NCBI RefSeq assembly: GCF_000155955.1
Contig: NZ_GG697143.2
Span: forward strand, 99,008-163,007
DNA: 64,000 nucleotides
Source: Mitsuokella multacida DSM 20544
Lineage (GTDB): Bacteria > Bacillota > Negativicutes > Selenomonadales > Selenomonadaceae
Reading direction: 5' to 3'
Each line of letters starts with the position of its first letter. Position 1 is the stretch's first letter. The translations under genes and the position numbers were made by a program. This document shows positions 52,464-61,300 of the stretch, in pieces. Under the pieces are notes generated by a model, which made no database searches, was not told the origin of the DNA, and was given only the letters and a program-made list of their open reading frames with translations.

Positions 52464-53839
52464 GATATCGGTCCTTTCTGTTGAGATGGCGCGTCGTCAT
52501 CCTGACGGATGGCGGGAATCCTGGTCACGGGATGCGTGGTCAGGCTGTTGAGGGGCAGGGTGACGTGGAAGGTGACGCTGTCCTTCCCATCAGAAGCTGC
52601 CGTGATGCTGCCGCCGAGGTGTTCGGCGAGCGCCTTGATGTACGTCAGGCCCACGCCGCTCGAAGCGCGGCCGTCGCTGTCGTATTTCGTCGTGTAGCCG
52701 GGGCGGAAAATCTGCTTCAGGCGGCGCAGTGGTATCGAGCTGCCCGTATTCGTGACTTCTAGATGAAGGTCATTGCTCAGACGCTTCATGGAGATGGCAA
52801 TCGTCCCCCTGTCTCGAATGGCCTCGATGGCGTTCGCTGTGAGGTTGTTGAGGATGGACAGGATCGTGTAGGCGTGGAGTTCCGGCAGGCGGGCGGAGAT
52901 ATTCGTCGAGAAGGCGATGTGCTTCTCGAGCTGGCGCGCGTACTTCTTCTGCGTGTGGATGATCAGATGGCAGAGCTCGAGCGGCGTCATGTAGTCGTTG
53001 AGCTTGTGCGAATTGTTCTGATTTGTCAGCTCGCTCAGCGCAGCGTAGATGCGCTGACTGTCCTTCTTGATGTCGTGGACCTCTCCTGCTACGCGCAGCG
53101 CTTCCTGCGTGATGCGCGGCAGATCTTCGGTGTCGTGCAGGCTGCGCAGCTCCTCGTAGACGCCGTAGCAGTCGTGCGTGGCTGTCTCCGCCCGGTGCAG
53201 CGCCTGCTTGAGCTCAAAGACTTCCTCGTAGATGCTCGCGACCATCATCGTCAGGCGGTTCTTCTCGTGCAGCTCGTGGGCGAGGTGAATTTCCGTCAGG
53301 TAGAGCTGTGAGAGGAAGAAGAAGCTCAGGATGAAGAAGCAGCGCAAAAAGGCGATGCCCGTGAGGCGCGTGAGCACCGGCACGGTGATGATGGCCGCCT
53401 GCGTGCCGAGGAAGAGGTCCATCGTGTAGAGCTCAGCGATGCTCGCGAGCACCTCCGCGATGATGGCCCAGACGGCAATCTTCATGGCCTGTGTCGTGAT
53501 GGGCGCACGGTTGAGCTTCACGCAGGAGAAGCAGATGGCATAGGTAAAATAGTAGAAAAACGTCGGGATGTGCTGGTAGACGCCCGCAGTAAAGGGCGTG
53601 CCGCCGACCGCGTCGAGGGCTCCGCGGAATAAGACGACCGCGATGCCGACGGCAAGGCCCGAGATGGCCATCGGCACATTGCGGAGCCAGAGCAGGAAGA
53701 GCAGGAACATCGGCGAGCCGAAGCTCACGCGGAAGCTGCTGAATTCGTTGCCGAACGGATGGATGCGCGGCTCGCCGGCTAGTGGCACGATGAGCAGCAT
53801 GCATATGAAGATGAAGAGTTCTCGATGTTTACTGATCAT
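52460..53839 (-). CDS. Membrane sensor histidine kinase (GHKL type)
   Basis: A 459-residue sensor kinase. The N-terminal half has about six membrane helices (LFIFICMLLIVPLAG, MFLLFLLWLRNVPMAISGLA and others) and no obvious periplasmic domain; then a coiled linker (LHEKNRLTMMVASIYEEVFE), a phospho-acceptor His in AGEVHDIKKD, and the GHKL ATPase with N-box LNNLTANAIEAI, a GYTTKYD-F-box-like region and G-box SSGVGLTYIKALAEHLGG. The ATG at 53839 follows AAAAAGGAAC; the longer frame to 53950 adds nothing conserved. It is co-translated with the response regulator and diverges from the DASS transporter. Confidence 0.88.
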   Translation of the reverse strand: MISKHRELFIFICMLLIVPLAGEPRIHPFGNEFSSFRVSFGSPMFLLFLLWLRNVPMAISGLAVGIAVVLFRGALDAVGGTPFTAGVYQHIPTFFYYFTYAICFSCVKLNRAPITTQAMKIAVWAIIAEVLASIAELYTMDLFLGTQAAIITVPVLTRLTGIAFLRCFFILSFFFLSQLYLTEIHLAHELHEKNRLTMMVASIYEEVFELKQALHRAETATHDCYGVYEELRSLHDTEDLPRITQEALRVAGEVHDIKKDSQRIYAALSELTNQNNSHKLNDYMTPLELCHLIIHTQKKYARQLEKHIAFSTNISARLPELHAYTILSILNNLTANAIEAIRDRGTIAISMKRLSNDLHLEVTNTGSSIPLRRLKQIFRPGYTTKYDSDGRASSGVGLTYIKALAEHLGGSITAASDGKDSVTFHVTLPLNSLTTHPVTRIPAIRQDDDAPSQQKGPIS

Positions 53840-54158
53840 GAGCAGTTCCTTTTTATCAATAACGGTGCAGAGGCGTGCAGCAATGCGGACGCACATTGCC
53901 ATACATGTTCTATAGTGTATCATATCGCCATTTTGGCTGGCAACGGGCACACATATCGAAATGATGGATGGGTGGCATCTAAAACAGCAATAAACAGTAA
54001 TATTATATCACATGCCTGTCATCTACGTTACAAGTTGTCAGTAAAAAAAAACTATTTCCTCGATATTGTAGGATTCTGTCGTTTTTTCTAGGTGATACGG
54101 TATATTGAATACAGTAATAAAAAGATAAGTCATATTAATGACAACGGGAGGGACTCAT
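53840..54158. promoter_or_regulatory. Divergent control region between sensor kinase and DASS transporter
   Basis: A 319-bp AT-rich region with no gene. TGATAC-type motifs occur toward both genes: TGTATCA at 53916-53922 (TGATACA on the kinase strand) and TGATACG at 54093-54099, and AATACAGT at 54108-54115. Both words recur in the aspA promoter at 55.7 kb. GTAT/ATAC arms at 54100-54103 and 54109-54112 form a small dyad. The exact promoters were not resolved. Confidence 0.5.
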
Positions 54159-55577
54159 ATGTCAAAAGAAAACAGCAATAACTTGCTGCGGGGCCTGATC
54201 TGTGTGGCCATCGGAGCAATCATCTGGTGCATCCCGGCACCTGCTGGTGTCGGCCCGCAGGCCTGGGGCCTGCTCGCCGTCTTCGTCGCGACGATCGCTG
54301 GCTTCATCCTGCAGCCGCTGCCGCTTGGTGCCATCGCCATCATCGCCTGCGCACTGTTGCCGGTACTCGGCATCATGAAAGCTGGCCAGGCGCTGGAAGG
54401 TTTCTCGAACGGCACGATCTGGCTGATCGTATCCGCCTTCATGTTTGCTACGGGCTTCATCAAGACGGGCCTCGGCAAGCGCATCGCTTACCTGTTGCTC
54501 TCGCGCTTCGGCAAGAATACGCTGAGCGTCGCTTATGTCATGAGCGCAGCAGATTTCATCATCGCTCCGTTCACGCCGTCGAACACGGCTCGTGGCGGCG
54601 GCATCATCTACCCGATCGTCAACAGTGTCACGACGGTCCTCGGCTGTGATCCCAAGACGGGCAAGAACCAGCGCACGGGCGCATTCCTGATGTACAGTGC
54701 CTATGCAGCCGTCATCACTTCGGCCTGCATTTTCCTGACTGGTGCTTCGAACAACGTCCTCGCGAATACGCTGACGGAACAGGCCTTTGGCCAGTCCCTG
54801 AGCTGGATGTCCTGGTTCGAGGTCAGCATCATCCCGGGCCTGCTGCTCTCGATCGTCACGCCGTACCTGCTCTATAAGATCATCAAGCCGGAACTCACGG
54901 AAACGCCGGAGACCCTGTCTCTCGCGAAGAAAGAACTCAGCGCGATGGGCGCTATGAGCAGCAAGGAGAAGATCCTCTGCGTCATCTTCATCGCCTGCCT
55001 CGTGCTCTGGGCAACGGGCAGCATCCATCATATCGATTCGGCTATTGTCGCACTGCTCGGCCTCTCCGCCATGCTCATCACGAAGTGCATTGACTGGAGC
55101 GACGTCACGAAACAGCATGGTGCATGGGATGTCCTCGTATGGATGGGCGTTCTCGTCAACATGGCTGCGTATCTCTCGAAGTTCGGTTTCATGAAGTGGT
55201 TCGCAGCCACGATGGCTGCCGCCTGCGCTGGCATGTCCTGGATGACGATGCTCATCGTCCTCTGCATCATCTACACGCTGGCCCACTATCTGCTCGCCAG
55301 CAACAGCGCCCACATCGCTGCGATGTTCATCGCCTTCACGACTATCCTCGTTGCGGCAGGTGCCCCGGTCATCCCGACGGCAATCATCCTGGCAATCCTC
55401 TGCAACAGTGCATCGTTCCTGACGCACTACGGCTGCGGCGTTACGCCAATCTTCTTCGGCTCTGGCTTCATGGGCCAAGGCGAGTGGTGGAAGATCGGCT
55501 TTATCATCACGGTCCTGCATATCGTGGTCTGGATGGCCCTCGGCCTGCCGATCATGGGCATCCTCGGCATGATGTAA
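54159..55577 (+). CDS. DASS family dicarboxylate transporter (CitT / 2-oxoglutarate-malate translocator type)
   Basis: A 472-residue, ~12-helix transporter of the divalent anion:sodium symporter/antiporter family. Characteristic segments are IIAPFTPSNTARGGGIIYPI (the first SNT-type loop) and LASNSAHIAAMFIAFTTILV plus CNSASFLTHYGCGVTPIFFG in the second half; SNT/SNS-type motifs bind the carboxylate. The ATG at 54159 follows GGGAGGGA. It is divergent from a sensor kinase/response regulator pair and upstream of aspA, consistent with uptake or exchange of malate, fumarate, succinate or citrate during anaerobic growth. Confidence 0.9.
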   Translation: MSKENSNNLLRGLICVAIGAIIWCIPAPAGVGPQAWGLLAVFVATIAGFILQPLPLGAIAIIACALLPVLGIMKAGQALEGFSNGTIWLIVSAFMFATGFIKTGLGKRIAYLLLSRFGKNTLSVAYVMSAADFIIAPFTPSNTARGGGIIYPIVNSVTTVLGCDPKTGKNQRTGAFLMYSAYAAVITSACIFLTGASNNVLANTLTEQAFGQSLSWMSWFEVSIIPGLLLSIVTPYLLYKIIKPELTETPETLSLAKKELSAMGAMSSKEKILCVIFIACLVLWATGSIHHIDSAIVALLGLSAMLITKCIDWSDVTKQHGAWDVLVWMGVLVNMAAYLSKFGFMKWFAATMAAACAGMSWMTMLIVLCIIYTLAHYLLASNSAHIAAMFIAFTTILVAAGAPVIPTAIILAILCNSASFLTHYGCGVTPIFFGSGFMGQGEWWKIGFIITVLHIVVWMALGLPIMGILGMM

Positions 55578-55621
55578 GATGTCATTCAAGTAATCTAGTG
55601 TTCTGAATAAGATGGTCTTTG

Positions 55622-55655
55622 GAGAAAGCATCCATCTGGGTGCTTTCTCTAGATT
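55622..55655 (+). terminator. Weak terminator-like hairpin after the DASS gene
   Basis: GAGAAAGCA (55622-55630) pairs with TGCTTTCTC (55641-55649); only TAGATT follows instead of a T-run. Confidence 0.4.
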
Positions 55656-55666
55656 ATCTGTTACAG

Positions 55667-55735
55667 TGTATACAGAGAAAAACATTTTTGCTAAAATGTA
55701 CTTGATTGTATTCTGTATACATGATACAATACAGT
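55667..55735 (+). promoter_or_regulatory. aspA promoter with overlapping 26-bp operator dyad
   Basis: TTGATT (55702-55707), 17-bp spacer, TACAAT (55725-55730) with extended -10 TGA. The spacer is filled by a dyad at 55705-55730, symmetric in 22 of 26 positions: arms ATTGTAT and ATACAAT around the palindrome TGTATACA (55714-55721). A second TGTATACA lies at 55667-55674. The layout indicates a dimeric regulator, possibly the neighbouring two-component system. Confidence 0.75.
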
Positions 55736-55861
55736 CAGTTGAGCGGGGAAGAAAAAACAGAACCGCTGCACCCAATAAAAATAACGTGTACAACGCGAGA
55801 TGATTTCATTTCAGGCTTCGCCTGAGAAATCGGGCGGAGAAAAGAAAGGAACGTGGCAAAC

Positions 55862-57250
55862 ATGAGAAAAGAACATGATTTCATTGGTGAGCTCGAAGTA
55901 CCGGATGAGGTTTACTACGGTGTTCAGACGATGCGTGCCATCGATAACTTCCACATCACGGGCCAGACGATTGACCCGGATTTCGTTCAGAGCATCGCTC
56001 GTGTCAAGAAGGCAGCTGCCATGGCCAACATGGCTACGGGCCGTCTCGACAAGAAGATCGGCGAAGCACTGATCGAAGCTGCTGATGAGATCATCGACGG
56101 CAAGCTCCTCGACCAGTTCCCGGTTGATCCGATCCAGGGCGGTGCTGGTACGTCCATCAACATGAACATGAACGAGGTCCTCTGCAACCGTGCACTCGAG
56201 ATCATCGGTCAGCCGAAAGGCCGTTACGACATCATCTCCCCGAACAACCACGCCAACATGGCACAGTCCACGAATGACTCGTTCCCGACGAGCATCAAGG
56301 TCTGCCTGAGCCACAAGGCAAAGAAACTCACGGCTGCTCTCGACCGCCTCGCTACGGAGCTCGAGAAGAAGTCCGAGGAGTACAAGGATGTCCTCAAGAT
56401 GGGCCGCACGCACCTGCAGGATGCTGTTCCTATCACGCTTGGCCAGGAGATGGGCATGTACGCATCGGCTGTACGCCGCGGCATCCGTCGCATCGACCAT
56501 GCTATCGATGAGATCCATGTCATGAACATGGGCGGCACGGCTGTCGGCACGGGTCTCAACGCAGAGCCGGCTTACATCAAGAAAGTTGCTGAGACGCTCA
56601 GTGAGGTCACGGGTGAGAAGTACGTCACGGCTGACAACATGATTGACGCGACGAACAACACGGATGGCTTCTCCGATGTCTCGAGCGCTATGAAGACGAC
56701 GGCTCTCGTCCTCATCAAGATGGCTAACGACTTCCGCCTCATGGCTTCCGGTCCGCGCTGCGGCCTCAACGAGCTCAAGCTGCCGAAACGTCAGCCGGGT
56801 TCCTCCATCATGCCGGGCAAAGTCAATCCGGTCATCGCAGAAGTCCTCGACCAGGCTTGCTACCAGGTCATCGGCAACGATCTCGCCGTCTCGATGGGCG
56901 TCGAGAATGGCCAGTTCGAGCTCAATGTCATGGAGCCGGTCATGGCCTTCAACATGTTCAATTCGATGAAGTACATGACGAACGCGGTCAACACGTTTGT
57001 CGACAAGCTCCTCATTGGCCTCGAGCCGAACCGCGAGCAGTGCCAGAAGTGGCTCGACAACAGCGTCGGCGTTGTCACGGCTCTGCTGCCGCATATCGGC
57101 TATGAGAACTCCGCAATGCTCGCTAAGGAAGCTTACAACACGGGCAAGCCGATCCGTCAGGTCATCATGGAGAAGGGCCTCCTTTCCCGCGAGAAGATGG
57201 AGCACATCCTCTCCCCGCGCCAGATGACGACGCCGGGCATTGCCGAATAA
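55862..57250 (+). CDS. aspA: Aspartate ammonia-lyase
   Basis: A 462-residue superfamily member that interconverts aspartate with fumarate and ammonia. The signature GSSIMPGKVNP is present; MAQSTNDSFPTSIKV and GRTHLQDAVPITLGQEMGMY match aspartases rather than fumarases. The ATG at 55862 is chosen because the in-frame GTG at 55853 is only two bases after AAGGA. A small TCAGGC-TTCG-CCTGA-type hairpin lies in the leader at about 55811-55826. With the DASS transporter upstream, it would feed fumarate into anaerobic fumarate respiration/succinate formation or aspartate use. Confidence 0.95.
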   Translation: MRKEHDFIGELEVPDEVYYGVQTMRAIDNFHITGQTIDPDFVQSIARVKKAAAMANMATGRLDKKIGEALIEAADEIIDGKLLDQFPVDPIQGGAGTSINMNMNEVLCNRALEIIGQPKGRYDIISPNNHANMAQSTNDSFPTSIKVCLSHKAKKLTAALDRLATELEKKSEEYKDVLKMGRTHLQDAVPITLGQEMGMYASAVRRGIRRIDHAIDEIHVMNMGGTAVGTGLNAEPAYIKKVAETLSEVTGEKYVTADNMIDATNNTDGFSDVSSAMKTTALVLIKMANDFRLMASGPRCGLNELKLPKRQPGSSIMPGKVNPVIAEVLDQACYQVIGNDLAVSMGVENGQFELNVMEPVMAFNMFNSMKYMTNAVNTFVDKLLIGLEPNREQCQKWLDNSVGVVTALLPHIGYENSAMLAKEAYNTGKPIRQVIMEKGLLSREKMEHILSPRQMTTPGIAE

Positions 57251-57322
57251 GCTGCGCTTGACTTCCTATTCCAATAGAAGATCTGGATTATCCCGATAGA
57301 TCGAAGTTTCCCCCCTAGATTG

Positions 57323-57358
57323 AAGGGCTCCTGCAAGGCTGAAGCAGGGGCCCTTTTT
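57323..57358 (+). terminator. Terminator of aspA
   Basis: AAGGGCTCCTGC (57323-57334) pairs with GCAGGGGCCCTT (57344-57355) with one mismatch, followed by TTTTT including the arm. Confidence 0.88.
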
Positions 57359-57453
57359 CGTAAGGTAAGAATTGTTACAACACCATAGCCGCGGCTGTGT
57401 TATGATGAAGATGTTCCATTTATCTGTACTGTGTATTATAAGGAGGAGTCTTC

Positions 57454-57639
57454 ATGAAGGGATATGTTGACAAATCGGCCTGCATCGGCTGTGGCATGTG
57501 CGTGGATACGGCACCGGATGCGTTCCGCATCGGCGAGGATGGCCTTGCAGAGGGCTATCAGGAGATCCCGGCAGACAAAGTCGATGACGCAAAGGAAGCT
57601 GCCGAAAATTGCCCGGTAGGAGCAATCGAGGTCAAGTAA
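57454..57639 (+). CDS. [4Fe-4S] ferredoxin
   Basis: A 61-residue monocluster ferredoxin. Cluster ligands are Cys10, Cys13 and Cys16 in CIGCGMC and Cys53 in NCPVGAIEV, the pattern of small Thermotoga/Bacillus-type 4Fe-4S ferredoxins. AAGGAGGAG precedes the ATG and an extended -10 (TGTTATGAT ending at 57406) lies upstream. A terminator follows, so it is monocistronic. It carries electrons in the cytosol; the partner enzymes are not evident from the neighbourhood. Confidence 0.94.
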   Translation: MKGYVDKSACIGCGMCVDTAPDAFRIGEDGLAEGYQEIPADKVDDAKEAAENCPVGAIEVK

Positions 57640-57663
57640 ATTCCATAAAACTACACAATCAAG

Positions 57664-57692
57664 AACAGCCGCCTCGTGGCGGTTGTTTTTTT
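57664..57692 (+). terminator. Terminator of the ferredoxin gene
   Basis: AACAGCCGCC (57664-57673) pairs with GGCGGTTGTT (57678-57687) around a TCGT loop, followed by a T-run. Confidence 0.9.
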
Positions 57693-57780
57693 GTGTGGAT
57701 TTTTTGTGTGGAAAATCTGGAACAATGGCCTTATAATAAAAAATAATGATGAATGGTCAGGAATCGAGAGGGCAGATGAT

Positions 57781-58380
57781 ATGCGGGAACGAAATGAAAA
57801 GGCCGTGCAGGCCATGCGGGCCTTTTTGGAGGCACTGGGCCTGGATTTGGAGCAATGCGGCATGGAGCGGACGCCGGAACGCGTGGCAGGTCTCTATGCG
57901 GACCTATTCGACGGCCTCGGTAAGGACTCCAACGGAATCTGGGGCGAGCGCTTCCCGTCGGAGACGAAGGGCATCGTAGCCGTGCGCCACATCCCCTTCT
58001 ATTCGGTCTGCGAGCATCATCTGCTGCCGTTCTTCGGCGAAGTCAGCCTCGCGTATCTGCCGCACGACGGTGAGGTCGCGGGGTTCAGCAAATTCGTCAA
58101 GCTGGTTGAGTGCTATGCGCATCGCCCACAGCTGCAGGAGCGCATGACGGCGCAGCTCGCAGCGGCCATTGCAGAAGGACTGGGCGCGGACGGCGTGCTC
58201 GTCGTCGTGGAGGCGGAGCAGCTCTGCATGACGATGCGCGAGGGCATGGCCAGGGGGACGCAGACGGTCACCTCAGAACGCCTCGGCGCATTCCGCGAGG
58301 ACGCGGCGCTCTGCGAGCAGGCTTGGATGGTACTGGGAGGAAAGAAAGATGACAGCAATACGGAAATACGTATTTCATGA
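57781..58380 (+). CDS. folE: GTP cyclohydrolase I
   Basis: A 199-residue enzyme converting GTP to dihydroneopterin triphosphate, the first step of folate synthesis. Zinc-site motifs CEHHLLPFFGEVSLAYLP and the later EAEQLCMTMRE are present, as is VAGFSKFVKLVECYAHRPQLQ with the pterin-binding region (QERMTAQLAAAI). The frame is open from 57676, but the ATG at 57781 gives the normal N-terminus with GAGAGGG upstream. It overlaps folP by 32 bp and begins the folE-folP-folB-folK/DHFR-ung operon. Confidence 0.95.
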   Translation: MRERNEKAVQAMRAFLEALGLDLEQCGMERTPERVAGLYADLFDGLGKDSNGIWGERFPSETKGIVAVRHIPFYSVCEHHLLPFFGEVSLAYLPHDGEVAGFSKFVKLVECYAHRPQLQERMTAQLAAAIAEGLGADGVLVVVEAEQLCMTMREGMARGTQTVTSERLGAFREDAALCEQAWMVLGGKKDDSNTEIRIS

Positions 58381-59200
58381 CGGCAAGGAACTGGAACTCG
58401 GCAAGCGCACGCTCGTCATGGGTGTGCTCAATGTGACACCGGATTCCTTCTCTGATGGCGGCAAGTGGAATACGCATGACAAGGCCCTGCGCCACATGGA
58501 AGAGATGGTGAAGGATGGCGCGGACATCATCGACATCGGCGCAGAGTCGAGCCGCCCGGGCTTCAAGACCATGCCAGCGCAGCAGGAGATCGAGCGACTG
58601 ATGCCGTTCCTCGAAGCGGTGCTCAAGGAGTGTCCTGTGCCGGTCTCGGTCGATACGTTCAAGGCAGAGACGGCGCGCGAGGCCGCGAAGGCGGGCTGCC
58701 ATATGCTCAACGACATCTGGGGTTTGCAGTACAAGGAAGAGCCGGGCAAGATGGCCGAGGTCGCGGCGGAGTCGGGCCTGCCGATTGTCGTCATGCACAA
58801 TCAGGAAGGAAAAGCGTACGAGCGCGACATCATCGAGACGATGAAGGACTTCTTCCGCCGCACGATCGCGATTGCCGACCATGCCGGTGTACCGCGCAAC
58901 AACCTGATTCTCGACCCGGGTATCGGCTTCGGCAAGACGCCAGAAGGCAACCTGACGGTCCTGCGCCGCCAGCAGGAACTCCTGACGATCGACGGGGTGG
59001 AGTACCCGCTGCTGCTCGGCACGAGCCGCAAGAGTTTCATCGGTGCCGCGTTAGGGCTGCCGGTTGACGAGCGCATGGAGGCGACGGGGGCGACGTGTGT
59101 CGTCGGCATCATGAAGGGTGCGGGCATCGTGCGCATCCACGATGTCAAGCCGATTGCGCGCATGTGCCGCATGACGGATGCCATCCTGCAGGCAGATTGA
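58349..59200 (+). CDS. folP: Dihydropteroate synthase
   Basis: A 283-residue TIM-barrel enzyme joining p-aminobenzoate to the pterin pyrophosphate. The two PROSITE-type regions are visible: TLVMGVLNVTPDSFSDGG at residues ~20-37 and IDIGAESSRPG at ~60, with DPGIGFGKTPEGN and LGTSRKSFIG for the phosphate/pterin site. GGAGGAAAG precedes the ATG inside the end of folE, so translation is coupled. Length is normal. Confidence 0.96.
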   Translation: MTAIRKYVFHDGKELELGKRTLVMGVLNVTPDSFSDGGKWNTHDKALRHMEEMVKDGADIIDIGAESSRPGFKTMPAQQEIERLMPFLEAVLKECPVPVSVDTFKAETAREAAKAGCHMLNDIWGLQYKEEPGKMAEVAAESGLPIVVMHNQEGKAYERDIIETMKDFFRRTIAIADHAGVPRNNLILDPGIGFGKTPEGNLTVLRRQQELLTIDGVEYPLLLGTSRKSFIGAALGLPVDERMEATGATCVVGIMKGAGIVRIHDVKPIARMCRMTDAILQAD

Positions 59201-59220
59201 GTGGAGCGAGGAGCGAGAAT

Positions 59221-59583
59221 ATGGACCGTATCGTATTAGACCATATGGAGTTTTACGGCTACCACGGCTGCCTGTCGGAGGAGCGTCAGCAGGGGCAGAA
59301 GTTCTTCGTCGACCTGACGATGCAGCTCGACCTGCGAGCGGCTGGCGAGCAGGATGACCTCGGGCAGACGGTCAATTATGCCGATGTCTTCACGAAGATC
59401 CGCAGCGTCGTCGAGGGAGAGCCCTGCCGGCTCATCGAGGCGGTGGCAGAGCGCATCGCCTCGATGGTGCTGCGGGAATACCCTCGCGTGCAATGCGTCG
59501 ATGTGACGGTCCACAAGCCGTCTGCACCGATTCCGGGCGACTTCCGCGATGTCGCGGTCGCCATCACGAGGGAGCGCGCATGA
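59221..59583 (+). CDS. folB: Dihydroneopterin aldolase
   Basis: A 120-residue enzyme cleaving dihydroneopterin to 6-hydroxymethyl-dihydropterin and glycolaldehyde. It begins IVLDHMEFYGYHGCLSEERQ with the family's FYGYHG motif, then VNYADVFTKIRSVVEGEP with the catalytic region and a C-terminal VTVHKPSAPIPG, where the Lys is the conserved active-site lysine. GAGCGAGGAGCGAG precedes the ATG; the frame from 59095 upstream is a folP shadow. Its stop overlaps the next start (ATGA). Confidence 0.95.
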   Translation: MDRIVLDHMEFYGYHGCLSEERQQGQKFFVDLTMQLDLRAAGEQDDLGQTVNYADVFTKIRSVVEGEPCRLIEAVAERIASMVLREYPRVQCVDVTVHKPSAPIPGDFRDVAVAITRERA

Positions 59584-60608
59584 AGCGCTATACGTGTTAT
59601 CTGAGCCTCGGAGCCAATCTCGGCGAGCGCGGAGAGACCTTGCGCGAGGCATTGCGCCAGCTCTCGCAGCTGCCAGAGACGCGCCTCACCGCGGTCTCGC
59701 CTTTTTATGAGACGGCTCCGTGGGGAAAACTCGATCAGCCAGCTTTCCTCAATGCCGCGGCAGCCGTCAAAACGACGCTGACGCCGCAGCAGTTGCTGCA
59801 TGGATGTCAGCGCATTGAGCGGGCACTCGGACGCGTGCGCCACGAGCACTGGGGGGCGCGCACAATCGATATTGACCTGCTGTACATCGCGGGCGTGTCA
59901 CTCGTGAACCCGGAGCTCGTACTGCCGCATCCCTACCTGACGCAGCGCGCCTTCGTCCTGCGGCCGCTGGCGGACATCGCATCGGAGCTCGTCATAGAGG
60001 GAAGGCCCGTGCGGGAGTGGTGCCGATCGGTAGAAGACCAAGAGGTCTCACCGGCCGCCGAGCTTTCCGACCCCTGGCCGCTCAGTATGATTGCCTGCAT
60101 CGACGAAGGCCGCGGCATTGGGTATCGCGGTGAGCTGCTCGTGCATCTGCCCGAGGACATGAAGCATTTCCGCGCCCTGACGGAGGGGCATGTGGTCATC
60201 ATGGGGCGCAGGACGATGGAGTCCCTGCCAGGGAAGAGGCCACTTGTCAATCGGCAGAACATCGTGCTGTCGCGTCAGCTCGAGGGAGCGGAGGGCTTCC
60301 TCATCTGCCACAGCCTGCCAGACCTCTGGCGGGCGCTCGGACGCCTGCGCGCAGAGAAGCCGCAGCGGAAACTCTGGTGCATTGGTGGGGAAGAGCTCTA
60401 TCGCGCACTGCTGCCCTATGCGCATGAAGTCTGTCTCACGCGCCTTAAGGCGGTGTATCCGGCCGACTGTTTCTTCCCCCCACTCGATGATTTCTCGCTG
60501 GTGGATACAGACGACCGGGAAGGCTTGGTATTTGAGCGATATGAAGCAGCCGGCAGGATGCTGGACTATAGAAAGAAGTTGTTAGGCGATGGAAATCTTT
60601 CACAATGA
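59580..60608 (+). CDS. Fused 6-hydroxymethyl-dihydropterin pyrophosphokinase (FolK) - dihydrofolate reductase
   Basis: A 342-residue two-domain protein. Residues 1-155 are Fol[25 protein letters not shown], the [20 protein letters not shown] segment, and [12 protein letters not shown] plus [16 protein letters not shown]. Residues ~166-335 are a dihydrofolate reductase: [20 protein letters not shown], then the LPEDMKHFR helix, [13 protein letters not shown], and [20 protein letters not shown]. The catalytic acid corresponds to Asp193, but the tryptophan that normally precedes NLPxD is Val188. The start overlaps folB and the end overlaps ung. It would perform two non-consecutive folate steps. 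Confidence 0.9.
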   Translation: MKRYTCYLSLGANLGERGETLREALRQLSQLPETRLTAVSPFYETAPWGKLDQPAFLNAAAAVKTTLTPQQLLHGCQRIERALGRVRHEHWGARTIDIDLLYIAGVSLVNPELVLPHPYLTQRAFVLRPLADIASELVIEGRPVREWCRSVEDQEVSPAAELSDPWPLSMIACIDEGRGIGYRGELLVHLPEDMKHFRALTEGHVVIMGRRTMESLPGKRPLVNRQNIVLSRQLEGAEGFLICHSLPDLWRALGRLRAEKPQRKLWCIGGEELYRALLPYAHEVCLTRLKAVYPADCFFPPLDDFSLVDTDDREGLVFERYEAAGRMLDYRKKLLGDGNLSQ

Positions 60609-61263
60609 TTGGGCGGAGCTCCTCAATCCGGAGCTCAAGAAACCGTATTATCGCAAGCTCAGGCAGTTCCTGATCGGGGAGTACCGGACGCACCACGTGT
60701 ATCCGGACATGTACTCGATCTTCAACGCCCTTCACTATACGAGCTATGCAGACACGAAGGTGGTCATCCTCGGACAGGACCCGTATCATGGCCCGGGACA
60801 GGCGCATGGCCTCTCGTTCTCCGTACTGCCCGGCGTGCAGCCGCCGCCATCCTTGCTCAACATCTTCAAGGAACTGGAAACGGACCTCGGCTGCAAGGTG
60901 CCGAACAACGGCTGCCTCAAGCCTTGGGCGGATCAGGGCGTGCTGCTGCTCAACACGGTGCTGACCGTCCGCGAGCATCAGGCGAATTCGCATCACGGTC
61001 AGGGCTGGGAAATCTTTACGGACCGCATCATCGAACTACTCAATGAGCGCGAGAAGCCGATGGCATTTATTTTATGGGGGAGCCCGGCTCGACGCAAGAA
61101 GGCGATGATCACGAATCCGCATCACTACATCGTCGAATCGCCGCATCCGAGTCCGCTGTCGGCCTCGCGCGGCTTCTTCGGCAGCCGACCGTTTTCTAGG
61201 GTCAATGACTTTTTGAGACGTACCGGACAGGAGCCGATTGACTGGCAACTGCCGGACATTTGA
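60589..61263 (+). CDS. ung: Uracil-DNA glycosylase
   Basis: A 224-residue family-1 UDG that removes uracil from DNA. The catalytic water-activating motif is [20 protein letters not shown], with the Leu-intercalation loop [20 protein letters not shown] near the C-terminus (catalytic His in HPSPLS). Length is right for bacterial Ung. It starts inside the last 20 bp of the FolK-DHFR gene and closes the folate operon, a functional echo since folate supply determines dUMP/dTMP balance. A terminator follows. Confidence 0.97.
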   Translation: MEIFHNDWAELLNPELKKPYYRKLRQFLIGEYRTHHVYPDMYSIFNALHYTSYADTKVVILGQDPYHGPGQAHGLSFSVLPGVQPPPSLLNIFKELETDLGCKVPNNGCLKPWADQGVLLLNTVLTVREHQANSHHGQGWEIFTDRIIELLNEREKPMAFILWGSPARRKKAMITNPHHYIVESPHPSPLSASRGFFGSRPFSRVNDFLRRTGQEPIDWQLPDI

Positions 61264-61267
61264 TTTG

Positions 61268-61288
61268 CAGGAGCGAAGCTCCTGTTTT
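61268..61288 (+). terminator. Small terminator after ung
   Basis: CAGGAGC and GCTCCTG pair around a GAA loop, followed by TTTT. Confidence 0.65.
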
Positions 61289-61300
61289 GGAGGGAATATT

